A DNA stretch of 43,335 nucleotides, from NCBI GenBank assembly GCA_003427395.1, contig BFEA01000601.1:411808-455142 (forward strand). The letters run 5' to 3'. The notes below the pieces were generated by a model. That model did no database searches and was not told the origin of the DNA. It worked only from the letters and a program-made list of their open reading frames with translations. This document shows positions 1-10,885 of the stretch, piece by piece. A program made the position numbers and the translations under genes. The DNA is from Chara braunii. Lineage: Eukaryota > Streptophyta > Charophyceae > Charales > Characeae. The stretch's first letter is position 1. Each line of letters begins with the position of its first letter.

Positions 1-229
1 CTTAGGGCCTGTCTGTCCTAGGGTAGCCCGGGCCTGCTATAGGCAGTTAGGGTAGCTGTAGAAATTCGATTAGTACCGGGCCTGTATTTTTCCCGGAATT
101 GGATCTGTCCCTCACAAATTTCCAAACAGGCAGGTTTCTCGGTTAGCCCTCAGCCAAACAAAATTTACAAAACTAACCCTACATTTAGTGTACAGCCTCG
201 CAGTCAATCTCGGCAGCAGAAATCAGCAA
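1..229. other. No gene recognised; left edge of window
   Basis: I see no open frame, repeat unit or RNA signature here that I can support. The right part (from roughly 160) may be the decayed 3' end of the adjacent LTR, but the match to better copies is too weak to place a border. Confidence 0.5.
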
Positions 230-948
230 GTCATTGCACATGAACCAAGCAGAGAGTACAATGCACCAAGATACAGTCCAAAAAGAGCAATATAATGAAC
301 TCAGGTGTCAATGTCGCCACTCTCTAGTCACACCAACACTGTATCCAAGTTCGCACAGATGCTAACACAGCAACGCAGCAGTGTGTCCGCATTGCCTGCC
401 AAGCCCAGAATGCAACTGCCAGGGGCTCACACTTTCCTTTTATTGAAAGTGTCGCTGCTGGCTGTCCTGGCCAGGCGGGGGGGGGGGGGGGGTTCGGCCC
501 CAAGTGTCTGCGCCCAGGCCCAGTTGCCAAAACTGGACTGGGCCTCGTGCAGTTAGGCACGTCCGGGAAGCCACCCAGCCTAGTGTATTCAGCATTCTCA
601 TTGGCTCGCGGCCCATGTGTGACGACAATGCTGCTTCCTCATTGGGCCGTAACCAGCCCGTGATGTGTCGGCCTCACACAGTACGTGCCCAGGGCGCAAC
701 CGCCTGAGCCCTGGGCTCAACTGTACAGCGCAGCCCTTTGCTTTTGGAAAGAGCCTGGAGGCTCACGTTGTTCTGTAACCAACTGGCATGCTGCAACTGA
801 GTTCCCACATATGGTAAAATTGTCGAGAACAGGCCTCATGTGGATATTCTGGCCCGCCTTCACGTAGGGCAGGCACGAGGCTTGCTAGGGGCCACAGCCC
901 AGAACACTTGTATGTCTGATAAGGGCTCTGCGAGGCTCATTCCTTGCA
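230..948 (-). repeat. Family I LTR, solo and internally shortened
   Basis: Read on the minus strand this starts TGCAAGGAATGAGCC at 948. It then contains the module shared by all family I LTRs: a GC-rich 'CCGCCCTAAGTGAAGGCGGGC'-like segment, seen in plus orientation near 855-873, followed by 'TTGCAGCA..CCAGTTGG' near 780-800. Its distal part around 255-300 matches the reverse complement of the LTR at 28121-29256. It is about 300 bases shorter than the roughly 1,030-bp copies, so an internal deletion is inferred. No polypurine tract precedes 948 on the minus strand and no element body adjoins it, so it is best read as a solo LTR. The left border is uncertain. Confidence 0.7.
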
Positions 949-1458
949 GTTGGTGAAATTTACATGAAAGTGCACTTTTGCCTTGCTGTTTTATAGGTTT
1001 TTTCTATGTTACCTGATCGGACGTCCAGGACCCGCCTCACCGTCCAGAATGTCCGCCCCGACAACCAGACCAAGCGTCCGACCAGAGCCCTCCGTCCGAA
1101 CCTAAAAATATCTCAATATTTTTATTTTCATTTTGAAAATTTGTAATGTTTTTTTCTTTGAGAAACATAGTACTTTTCATTAGAAATGAAACCTTGGGGC
1201 CCGGGAACACACCCCTACATATCAACCCGGTACAAACTTGCTGAGGTCATTACTCAGCTTAGGCTCCTGGAAACCGAGTCCAGTGTCCCTTAGAGGTATC
1301 TCCGAAAAGGGAAAAATTGCAACGCAAATCTGTGACAGTACAGTATCCTTGCCACTCAGGAAAACACCGGCATGTTTCTAAAATCGAAACACTATTGGCA
1401 AAGCACTATGAGCTATATACCGCAAATCTCAAGAATGCACAAGGAAATTCACAAAAAT

Positions 1459-1555
1459 TTACAAATCAACCCTAAAATTACTTCCAAGAGCGTGCTAAAT
1501 TCTTAGTTACAAATCAACTCTAAATTATGTCCAAGTGCGTGCTAAATTCATTAGA
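1459..1555. repeat. Two-copy tandem repeat, about 50-bp unit
   Basis: Two adjacent units share ACAAATCAAC-TCTAAA and a GTGCGTGCTAAATTC-like end, with a few substitutions and an indel. Short local duplication, no function implied. Confidence 0.6.
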
Positions 1556-1730
1556 TCCTAACTAGATATTGAAGCCGGGCGCGTTAATATTCTTCAACAG
1601 AAAATGGATGATTAAAAACAGCCAAGAGAACGGCCACATATAGAGAGTCCAAGGGAATTCAAAGAGGGGAAGAGGTGAATAACCGCAAACACAGAATATA
1701 CGAGTGGGGAAGATATGGACCGGATTTTCC

Positions 1731-2190
1731 AGAATGGCACAAAGTCGAGAGTAGGACACTCCCCACACCACTCAAGGCATTGGCGACCCTGTGTCACTGT
1801 TCCTGCTCTTGGAAATCAGCCACTCTTAGAAAGTGAACGTCGCTGTGTCTCCAAACGCGGTTATGGCTGGGAAATGCTTTCCCCTTTGCGCCCCGGAAAC
1901 GTTCCCACCGCCACTAGTGAGTCTCCCACTCCCGCTGATGGCGCCGCCGCCCATAAGATTTCAGGGCTTTACGTACCCAGCTAAGGTCTCGTCCCTTAAT
2001 CATGTTGATTTCCGAGATTCTACCGTTAGTATGGAAGTGCTGAAAATGTGAGCAGGAGTTCCCTGGATGACCACAGGTCGAGAGTAGAACACTCCCCACG
2101 CCACTCAAGGCATGGGTGACCCTGCATCGCTGTTTCCTGCACTTGAAGAGCAACCACTTTCAGAAAATAAACCTCAGTGTGTCCCGGTAG
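1731..2190. repeat. Diverged direct repeat pair of about 125 bp
   Basis: The segments at about 1731-1860 and 2067-2190 align through GTCGAGAGTAG-ACACTCCCCAC, CCACTCAAGGCAT, GACCCTG and CAGTGTGTC / CGCTGTGTC blocks at roughly 80% identity by eye. They are about 330 bp apart in the same orientation. Family unknown. Confidence 0.6.
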
Positions 2191-3054
2191 GCAGAATGTC
2201 AAGCCCTTCCTAATATCAACTAAGTGTACTTCGTGGTTGACTGTCTGCATACTTGGCTCTCACAAATATAACGAGTATAAAAGCAACCTTATATGTAACC
2301 ATTCACAGGCACTGTGGCCAAAGAGAACCAAATTAAGTGAGAAACAGAACATGAGGTAAATGCACAACGGATATAGGAAGACGATCTTGCAGTTACATTC
2401 GAGTACCTCAGCACAGATTACAACCGAATTCCTTCATCTGGTGCAGCCCGACTAACAGCACCGCCCGACACAATGGAGCAAAAGAGGCTGTCGGCACAAT
2501 CCATATCAGACAACCAAAGCCGCCAAGGACTAGGAGGGCAAAGAGCACCTAAATTTACAACCAGATACATACCACATGTATTCCCATCAGGCAGGGAGAA
2601 TCCCCCTCGATCAAGTAAGCTGCAACTATATAAGGAAGAACAAAAGCTCATTTCGAAGGGCTATCCCTAATTCCACGAGTCTAAGCAACAACAGATGGGC
2701 TGGGAGCATAAGAACTCAAACCAATGAATCTACAAAACCAGGAACATAACCCCGAAATTTTCATTTGAAGAAGCTAGCACTCCCGTTCTTGGAGTTGCCG
2801 ACGAGGTCCCACCATTACTGCACGCCCTCCCACTGCCCACAGCAATGCCGCCCCGTTAATTCTATGTTGCCCCAGACTGCATTGAGCCAAAGACATGGCC
2901 AGATGCTGTTCGTTGGTTGAACCCGGCGTAATGAATCCCCTTGTGTCCTTGTTATTGTCGACAGCACTCCCACCGCCAATACAAACTCTCCCACTGCTTG
3001 CAGATACGCTACTGCCATCACAACAGTCCGGACAGTCAGGACTACCGTCTTCCC

Positions 3055-3139
3055 CCAAACATAAGGCATATGCGTTGTAAACAAATACAACGCATACCGT
3101 GCGTTGTATTCGTTTACGACGCATATGCGTTATGTTCGG
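3055..3139. repeat. Long near-perfect inverted repeat (hairpin)
   Basis: Arms of about 40 bases on each side of a minimal loop match with about four mismatches; they include GCATATGCGT and AATACAACGCA and its complement. A shorter relative of the left arm, with the flanking CCGTCTTCCCCC block, recurs in inverted orientation at about 4915-4951. Could extrude as a cruciform, or be a fused pair of transposon ends. Confidence 0.65.
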
Positions 3140-3484
3140 GTGAACGAGACCAACTTTGACTGCACAAGGGGGTCAGGTCCAGGCTGAGTAGGCTCAGTTC
3201 TGGACCTCGGCTGGGGGCCTCAGAGCCTTAGCAAAAAGGTAAGTAGCAACGTACCTTTCCATGTTCTGGGTTGAGTTTCATTCCATTCCCCTACTTGGGC
3301 CCTTGCTCCACTCCTCAGCAATTGTGCAAAATGTGAATGAATCTTCTGCTGGACCTGCACAAATACAACCCCTTTCTTTTTTGTGTCGGTGACAACGGTA
3401 GTGCAGCAAGACCTTGGTGAGTGGCTTTCTTATTTTTCCACTTTCTTGGCCGCGCCACATTCTTGGCTGTCAGAAGCACCTTCG

Positions 3485-3489
<5 letters not shown>

Positions 3490-3540
<51 letters not shown>

Positions 3541-3634
3541 CAGCGTGTGTCAGTGACCTGGAGGGCAGTTTCTTGCCAGAAGAAGAGCATAGGGGGCACA
3601 AGAGAGAGAGAGAGAGAGACAGACAGAGAGAGAC

Positions 3635-3680
<46 letters not shown>
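3490..3680. repeat. (GA)n microsatellites
   Basis: Two pure or nearly pure GA arrays (3490-3535 and 3601-3680, the second with ACAG interruptions) separated by about 65 bases. Long reading frames crossing them on both strands are artefacts of the repeat. Confidence 0.95.
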
Positions 3681-3681
<1 letters not shown>

Positions 3682-3785
3682 ACAAGCAGTGATCTGTGAT
3701 TACAGGCCTGGACGGGCCTGTCCCATTCACCAGGTCAAGAACGGAGCAGGTGTTGACCTTCGGGAAAAAAAAACGAAAAAACAAG

Positions 3786-4709
3786 CATGGTAACCGCCCG
3801 GACGTCCGGACCGGGTTCCAGACAGTCCGGTGTCCGGTGTCCGGATGGAGGCCCCTGGGGCAAAAATAAAAAAAAAGAAATGGGGCGTCCCAGGGCGTTT
3901 GTTGAGTCCTAGCCGCCCCTCGAAAAATAACGGAGTGATTTTTAAGTGTCTTTTCAACCCACCAGACATGGCCTAGAGGTCCAGACACAAGACACTGCAG
4001 GTTTTTGGGCCCGAGCAATTTCAAAGCGGCCGTTTCGACGTGGCGCCCGCCGCTGCTGCCCGTTGGTGGGGGGGGGAGAGAGAGAGAGAGAGCACTGACA
4101 GTGCTGCCAGTCTGAAGACTCTGACGTTCTGAATTGAACTGCAAAGTTCGAACTCGGTGCGTTATATATGAAGTTAAATTACTAAATCCAAAGTTCAAAG
4201 TTCAAAGTTAATCATACTTTTTTCAAAAAAAATTATCTGTTTCTTTAGTCTTGTGCCTGCTTTGCACTGTTTGCAACTCTGCATGTCTGCTAGTTAAATG
4301 TGCTGGTTGATTTGCTGCAAGACACGTGCTCTGCTGCCTGAACTACAGAGTGCAAAGCAGGTAAGTGCCTCTGCTTTGCACTGTTTGCAACTCTGCATGT
4401 CTGCTAGTTAAATGTGCTGGTTGATTTGCTGCAAGACACGTGCTCTGCTGCCTGAACTACAGGGCGCAAAGCAGGTAAGTGCCTGACAACACCCCCACCT
4501 AAGCCCACACACCACCCCTGTTTTCTTTGTTTTTTTTTGGGTCCGGACATTTTTGCACCCCGGGGACCGGTCCGGACTGTCCGGTGTCCGTTGATGTCCG
4601 GTGTCCGGTGTCCAGTGATGTCCGGATCACCGGACAGTCCGGACCGGTCCAGACACTGGTCCGGAAGACAGTCCGGAAGTGTCCAGTGTCCGGTTCCGGG
4701 GTTACCATG
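3786..4709 (+). mobile_element. Non-autonomous hAT-like transposon, copy A
   Basis: Begins CATGGTAACC and ends with its exact complement GGTTACCATG. It is flanked by an 8-base duplication with one mismatch (AAAACAAG at 3778-3785, AAAACATG at 4710-4717), the target duplication length of the hAT superfamily. Both ends are packed with GTCCGG/CCGGAC motifs in inverted arrangement, like the subterminal transposase-binding repeats of hAT elements. No transposase frame is present. At 924 bp it is longer than copy B (32606-33420), mainly because 4258-4485 is a 114-bp tandem duplication that copy B has once. It also carries a short GA array at 4074-4093. Confidence 0.85.
4258..4485. repeat. 114-bp tandem duplication inside hAT-like copy A
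   Basis: Two consecutive units beginning TGCTTTGCACTG (4258 and 4372) and ending with GCAAAGCAGGTAAGTGCCT differ at few positions. Copy B has one unit, so the duplication arose in copy A or its lineage. Confidence 0.9.
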
Positions 4710-5113
4710 AAAACATGGTTTCGAATACAACAATTTTCTCTTTGTGAAAGTCAAATATAACGAATATGCATATTATTCGAATAGGACGCATATGGTTCAT
4801 GTGGCTCCTCAGCAACAGTTTTGGAGGACTAACCAGGAAAGGTTCAATGAGATGTACATGTTATATTCGAAGAAAACTTTCCAAAAAACAATTTTTTTGG
4901 AAAACATGAATACAACTCATATGTGTTATATTTGGGGGAAGACGGTAGTCTCCTCCATGGCTCTCCAAAAAATAAAAACAATATACTTCCGTTGTAGACT
5001 CCGCAGCATCCATGTGCCACTTCGGTGTAGGCCCTCCCAAAACTGCCAAAGCAGTCGAGAGTCGTGTCATTGAGTTTGTAGGTGAAGAAGTAGAATGATA
5101 GGTGTGTAGGTAT
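4710..5113. other. AT-rich spacer between hAT-like copy A and E1
   Basis: No gene recognised. Contains the second arm of the inverted pair with 3040-3074 (about 4915-4951) and a 21-base direct repeat, AGGTGAAGAAGTAGAATGATA, at 5080-5100 and 5146-5166. The right copy of that repeat lies exactly where the E1 integrase sequence breaks off. Confidence 0.5.
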
Positions 5114-6145
5114 TTACCAGGACTGCTCATGATACTCCTCCACCGAGGTGAAGAAGTAGAATGATATGTGCGTCTTGGCACTCTTACTAGTCACCAGGGT
5201 GTCCATGAAATCCATGGAAACACTCTGTCCTGGACCAGCAGGAATAGGCAAAGGCTTCAACAACCCGAGCGGTGCTTGAGTTCGCGGCTTGTCCCGCCAA
5301 CAGACGTGACAGGTCTCTACGTACTTCTTTGCGTCATCTAACATTCCTGGCCACCAAAATCGTTGTACTAGGTTAGCACTCGTCTTCTTGTAGCCAAAGT
5401 GCCCAGTTGCGTCATGACATTTGCCTAAAAACAAACTACGCAATCGCTCACTAGATGGAACTACTAATCTTTTTATTCCGGCCTTATCAAGATAGAGTAA
5501 CCCTTCCATCATCACAAACTCACTTTCCGTGGCCTTATCTTTTGCCTGAAGTTTGCGCATGATGTCCATCGTGACAGGGTCTTCCTGATAGGCTCCCACC
5601 AATGATTGAGTTACTTCTTCAGATACGCCAAAGTCAGAAACTAGCGCACCTAGGTAGTCTGCTCTACGTGATAGCGCATCAGCAACCTTGTTATACTCTC
5701 CCTTCAGATACTCAAGCTTGAAGTCATATTGGTCTACGACCTCAATCCATCGCTTGAGTGCGTCAGAAAGAGCCGGTTGAGTCTGGATCCATTTGAGGGT
5801 CTGATGATCAGTCCTCAAGTAGAAGAACCTTCCCAATAGGAAGTGTCTCCAATGGACGAGTGCTTTGTATAGAGCATAGAGTTCCCTTTCGTAGGTGGAG
5901 TTCGCCAACTTCTTCGATGGCATCTTCTTGCTCATGTACTAAATCGGTCTCAACTTTTTCCCAGCCTGCTCAGCCAGCACTGCGCCAATGCCATATTGGC
6001 TTGCGTCAGTGGTCACTATGAATGGCTTCTGAGGATCAGGAACCATGAGGACCTCATGATTCATGAGTGCATGCTTCAATCTCTTGAAAGCACCCTCGCA
6101 CTCATCACTCCAGTCCCACGGTGTGTCAAGTCGAGTTAAGATCAA
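5114..6145 (-). pseudogene. E1 RNase H and integrase N-terminus (pol 3' part)
   Basis: The first part (6145-5939) has the RT/RNase H connection with the acidic TTDASQYGIG block, whose Asp is the first RNase H catalytic residue. An in-frame TAG at 5936-5938 replaces the Glu expected before YMSKKMPSK. After it come RELYALYKALVHWRHFLLG, the TDHQTL motif and NKVADALSRR, all typical Ty3/gypsy RNase H. The integrase zinc-binding domain follows, with His in DATGHFGYKK and the CHVC pair. Then comes the start of the catalytic core at SVSMDFMDTL with the first catalytic Asp. About 15 residues later, near 5165, the protein loses similarity and ends. The rest of the core, both later acidic residues and the chromo-like tail seen in E3 are missing. 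Confidence 0.9.
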
Positions 6146-7775
6146 TCAAAGGAGAGGCGACTGTAGAGTAGTTCTTAACGAAGTTCCTATAGTAGTCGCA
6201 CATTCCTAAGAATGATCTGACCTCAGTGACTGTTTGAGGTCGTGGCCAATCTCGAATACTAGCCACCTTCGCATCTTCCGGCCTAATCCCCTCCGCGAAT
6301 ACTTCATGACCCAAGTATAGTATCTTAGTGCGACCAAACTCACACTTCTCTAAGTTGACCTTATACTTGTGCTGTCGCAGGAGTGAAAGAACAGTCTCAA
6401 CGTGTTGTGCGTGCTCCTCGGCAGACTTACTAAAGATCAGCATGTCGTCAAGGTATACCACGACAAACTTATCTAAATGGTCATGGAAGATCCGATTCAT
6501 AGCATGCTGGAATGTTCCTGACGCGTTACAATGACCAAAAGGCATCACTACAAACTCATACAGACCATAACGAGTCTGAAAAGTTGTCTTGTGTTGGTCC
6601 TCATGCCTTATAGCGATCTGATGATAGCCGGATTTCAAGTCTATCTTGCTCTAGTACTTGCATCCCTGCACCTTATCCAATAGGTCGTCTATGGGAGGTA
6701 GAAGCTCTGCGTTCTTCACAGTGATGGCATTGAGGCCTGTATAGTCAATGCACATCCTCAATGTACCCCCCTTCTTTGGTACGAATAGAACGGGTGATCC
6801 GTAAGGGGAAGTACTAGGCTGAATCCATCCCTTTTCTGTCAGCTCCTTAAGCTATCGCCGAAGTTCATCTAACTCGGCGGGAGCCATCCTATAGATCCTT
6901 CCCTTTGGGGTCTTACTCCCTCGAATGATTTCTATAGCGTGGACAACTTCCCTTTCAACAACTCCTGTGGGCTCTTCAAACAGATCAGGGAACTTAGCAA
7001 CGACGCGTTCTATCTCTGGGGGTGTTTTAACGGCCTCCCCTTTCTCAGAGACATACACAAGGTACATACCTTCCTCTTGGTTTTGCTTGTAGTAATTGTA
7101 GAACGCTGATGCACACAAGCAGCCATAGGTATCTATAAAGCTACTGGCCTTGAACTTAGTCAATCTGACAGTTCGGCCATCGGGCAACTTATGCTTGAGC
7201 ACCTTCTTATCCCAGTCAAATTGGGGCTTAGCAACTTCGAGGTAGTATATGCCTAACAACATGTCGAATGGTAAGTCGTCGCTAACCAAGAACGAAATCT
7301 TATGATTAAGTTCGCCTCCTCCGTAGGAAAAGGTACAGACTACGTCCTTGATATAGTCTGTTACTATCATGCGCTCCTTGTTGGCCAAAGTAGATGCTAC
7401 AGGTCTACTAAGGTGTCGTACCCGGTCTTGTAGGTGCGGCCTTTCCAAACAGTCGTGACTTATGTAATTGCGCGTGGAACCTATGTCTATGAAGGCACCA
7501 CATTTGCGGCCTCCTGCATAGACTTCCACCACGAAATGTTCCCCTTTAGGACGTTTCCTTAGCGCCACCCAAGACTCGCGAGGGTCCTTGCTTGACCACT
7601 CACTCTCCAAGTCTTCTAAGGCATCAGACACATCTAACGTACAAAGCATAGTTTGGTCTAGATGAGTCTGCGGGGTGACTAAAGAGTCATTAGCATTGGC
7701 CTTCTCGTGAAGTAGGGAGGGTATTTGGCCCACTTCACCAAGAGTAGAATCAACTAAAACTTCCACTAGCCTCAC
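6126..7775 (-). pseudogene. E1 aspartic protease and reverse transcriptase
   Basis: Protease occupies about 7775-6900. The active-site triad reads D-I-G in CGAFIDIGSTRNYIS, where the usual residue after Asp is Ser or Thr, so activity is doubtful; the C-terminal flap-side motif reads MLLGIYYLE. RT follows in the same frame but is interrupted by TAG at 6852-6854, just before [13 protein letters not shown], and by a second TAG near 6650 (after GCKY, before SKIDLKSGYHQ). The conserved CIDYTGLN and MPFGHCN motifs and the catalytic YLDDMLIFS box are intact. The frame shifts at about 6126-6145 into the RNase H part. Both stops look like single substitutions. Confidence 0.92.
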
Positions 7776-9664
7776 GCGTTTCCGGAGCTAGAAGCCTGGG
7801 AATAAGATGCCCCCATCTTTGGAGGTATCTTTTGCGTAACCTTTGCGTTCTGGCACTTGTACTGCGAGTGTCCGTATTCCCCGCAGTTAATACAAGCGCC
7901 GCGCACTCGGCGGTCACGCCACACGTCTTGATCAAGACCTGCCTTGACCCAATCAGACCAAAGTGCCTTGACCCAATCAGCCACTTTGGTCTGATTGGAG
8001 GCGGCCTTCCCTTGACTCTTTGGTTGGCCCTTCCCTCGGCCACCTGCCTTAGCCTTTACAACTGCGGCGAGGGTGCTACCCTCAGCGGTCTCCTCGCCGT
8101 CGTACTCTGAGTAGTCCATCAGGTCAGTGAGCTCATCGATTTCCGTTTGAGTCCCATCTGAGTCAACCATCATCAACTTCGCCCCCTTCTTCTTCCACTC
8201 TTGAGGATTTTTCTTCTTCTTCGTGTCATTCTGGGAGGGTTGAGCATTGCCTAGAGTGGCCTCCAAATCAAAGGCTTTCCTAGACAATGTCTCAAACGAA
8301 TGGTACTCGACGCGTGCCTCACTGGCCAGCAAGTTCCTGATGTTCTCTGGAAGACATCTAACAAACGTAGTTAACAGGAACTGGTCACTGTAGTTGATGC
8401 CTGTAACGAGGATCAGGCTCTCAACGGTAGTCGTAAGCTCTCTAACCGACTTGAACTTTCGTTGGTCTAACTTGTTAATCGCATCAGTGGCTCTTTGTGC
8501 CTCTTGTGGATTATGCCATCGAGCTTCTACCATCTCCATGAACTGGTCTAACGTTAAAGACTTAGCCCAGTCCGCCATGCGTCGCCCGTACCCGGCTTTT
8601 ACAACTACACCATCTAGCCATTTGGCTGCCTTACCCTCGAGGTAAGATGCAGCGGTCACCACTTCGTCCTCGAGCAAGGTCCCCTTGGCCTTCACCTCAA
8701 CCAAGTGTTGAGCTCTTCGTCCTTTCTCTCGCCTGAGAAGGCAAGAGGCGGTTTCATTGGGGTCTTAAGGTACCATTGACCTTGGGGCTGTCCCTGTTGA
8801 GGAACAAGTTGTTGCGGTGGTGTAGCTCCCACTGCTGGACCCGAAGAAGAAGATGCAACAGTCTGTGAAACTGCTGCAGACGTTCCACTTGGCTGTGTAC
8901 CAGCTTGAACTGGAAAGGGGCCTGACATCGCCGATAACGGCAACGACGATTGTGCTGGTGGCCTGAATCCTGGTTTTGTCAATACATCCACGATCTGGAC
9001 TAGAGTGCTCTGCATGAAGTCTAATCTGCTGCCCACGTGTGCATGCAACGACAGCATATTCTTCTTCAGTGTTTTCATTTGGTCATTCATTGATGACTCA
9101 TCCAAGCCCATGACTCATCCAAGCCCTCTAACTCGGCCTTGTCAGACTCTAAAGTATCAAGCCTGGCTGCTCTATTTTTCATCTCTCTTTCTCTATCGAT
9201 TGCCTCTTCAGGTCCTCCTCTAACTTTTGGCGGAGCCTCTCGACCTGTTGGATCTCTCTAAGCTCCCTCTCACGTGGGATCAACGGGCTGAACTGCGAGC
9301 CCGCCATTTGACTAGTAGACTGTCGAGAACCCATTGAACTGGAAGTGCCCGTGGAACTTGTTGGCATTCCCACCGGAGTCCCATTTGTCCCAAACAAAGC
9401 TGCAGAGGATGCTGCTGAGCTAGTCATGGCTGCTGCCCTAGCTCCTGCGACAGCCTGTTCCCTAGCTGCGACGTTTGCTGTTGCCCGAGCTGCCGCTAGT
9501 GCACGGGCTCTACGTTCCGCTATAAGCCGTCTTTCGTCTCCTGATTGTAGGGCATGGAACACGTGCGGGACCCTAAGTGCTTCCGCATGTGTTAGTCTCC
9601 TATTGTCTGTTCTATCATCAACAGGATCTGATCCGCTCATCAGTTGGGTCGACAGTATCTGCAC
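7772..9664 (-). pseudogene. E1 gag (capsid/nucleocapsid), frameshifted
   Basis: Three overlapping minus frames together make one Gag. Residues from 9664 to 9179 are Ala/Arg-rich and end in a charged, probably coiled-coil stretch (RERELREIQQVERLRQKLEE). The 9111-8692 part is Pro/Ser/Gln-rich (GPAVGATPPQQLVPQQ). The 8704-7772 part is the core, ending in a CCHC zinc knuckle CINCGEYGHSQYKC. The frame is lost near 9182, again at 9091-9125 through a 17-bp tandem duplication, and near 8700. Its homologue in E3 (33.8-34.9 kb) shares the QMAG..REL and GPF..PSGTS blocks. Gag would form the particle that packages element RNA. Confidence 0.9.
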
Positions 9665-10870
9665 TAGAATCCCCTAGTGGAATCCTACCACAGCATGTGT
9701 CTGACCGGCACCTAATTTTCTAAAATTAGTTGTGTCCGGCAAGTCCCCTACTGTACCGATCAAGTGGCATGTCTACAACATTCACAACAGATTGTCTACA
9801 TAGTCTAGATGTACTCTGATTGGTTCACTTACAGCAGCATTAGACAGAACTGGGTATGGTAGCATACAACAGTCCTAATCTAATCTGCCTGTGAGGTGTT
9901 AGCAGTCTGTCCACCAACTAATCAAGAATACAAAAAGACCATGTAGCAGATGTATGATGAGTGGGTATGGTTGTGTATACAGTTGAGCACAAATTAGAAC
10001 CTACCCTTCCCCTCAATCCAACATACCGGTCAGCATCATTGAGCGAGCAATGTCTTCGTGTGTGTATCGGCCCACCCCTGTGCCCAAGTCGTAGTCGAGC
10101 AAGCCAGCCAGTCCACTCTTATTTACCCTTGTACGAAAACGAGCCTTACACCCGGTTGATCTGGCTGATCAGGAGGAATTTATAGAGCGCCCCCATCTCT
10201 TCAGGAATTCTTTAACGTCGCAGTCAGGAGGACGATCACAGCCAGAATCAATCCGAGTCCCCAACCAGAAATGTTTATAGATGGCAAGACTTCTATTCAG
10301 CGCAGCAAGTGCCAAAATGGACAGCAGCCATCGCATGCGTGACCTACTCCCATTGGGTTGGCATGGTGACCGTGACCCAGTGCTTCGACCAGGGCCCTTC
10401 AGAGGCACCGCCCTTTCTCCTTCCAAATGCTTTCGGGAAGATTGTCGTCTCTCAAGGTAGCGCGCTCACGACACCTCACCAAAAGAGAGGACTCTCAAGT
10501 TGGACTCAATTCCTCACAGTAAGAAGAGGTAAGGGAACAACGTACCTGGAGATAGCTGCCCCCAACCACAAATTTCTCACCAATCGAGCTGAGTGTGCAT
10601 TTGATGACCGGTCTTGGCCTCGGTACCACCGACAACGCAATGTAGTGCCACCTCAGCCGAATGCCACATCAGCATGCTCTCATCACCAATCATACATTCC
10701 GCATGTCACCACGGCATACACTGTCGTCTTAGCCTTCCGGCGCACCCCTCTCTACCCAAGGCGTGCGCCTATGTGGCCTGATGTCACAAGAACCAATTGC
10801 GAAGAAGCATCGTCAACGCACCAAGTCTGTATAACGCCAGCGTGCCAAAGGTAAGTGGCGAATCAAACCA
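9665..10870 (-). other. E1 5' leader (between PBS and gag)
   Basis: Non-coding in E1. Its sequence from about 10650 down to 9720 (minus) matches E3 31845-32432 plus the short stretch right of 33781. This makes it the best guide to the uninterrupted family I leader. On the sense strand it has a splice-donor-like CAG|GTACGT near 10543, conserved as CAG|GTACAT in E3 near 31974. Confidence 0.75.
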
Positions 10871-10883
10871 GCTCCGATACCAA
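10871..10883 (-). promoter_or_regulatory. E1 primer binding site, tRNA-iMet type
   Basis: On the minus strand reads TTGGTATCGGAGC, complementary to the 3' end of plant-type initiator tRNA-Met apart from the G in place of A at one position, two bases after the LTR terminus. The same site occurs at E3 (31180) and E4 (40464). Confidence 0.85.
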
Positions 10884-10885
10884 AT

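Larger units (their letters stand above)
949..3039. other. Intergenic DNA without recognised gene
   Basis: About 2 kb of mixed composition with only short chance reading frames. It holds two degenerate duplications, annotated separately, and a patch rich in 'GTCCG' motifs at about 1013-1100. That patch resembles in style the subterminal repeats of the hAT-like elements, but no matching ends were found. No coding similarity recognised on either strand. Confidence 0.5.

Noticed and set aside
230-948. LTR at the window start as the missing 3' LTR of E1
   Set aside because: No polypurine tract or integrase sequence joins it to E1; 4 kb of unrelated DNA and a hAT-like element lie between.
3470-4198. 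242-codon minus-strand open frame with long Ser-Leu repeats
   Set aside because: Produced by the two GA arrays and by reading through the hAT-like element; no protein-like sequence outside repeats.
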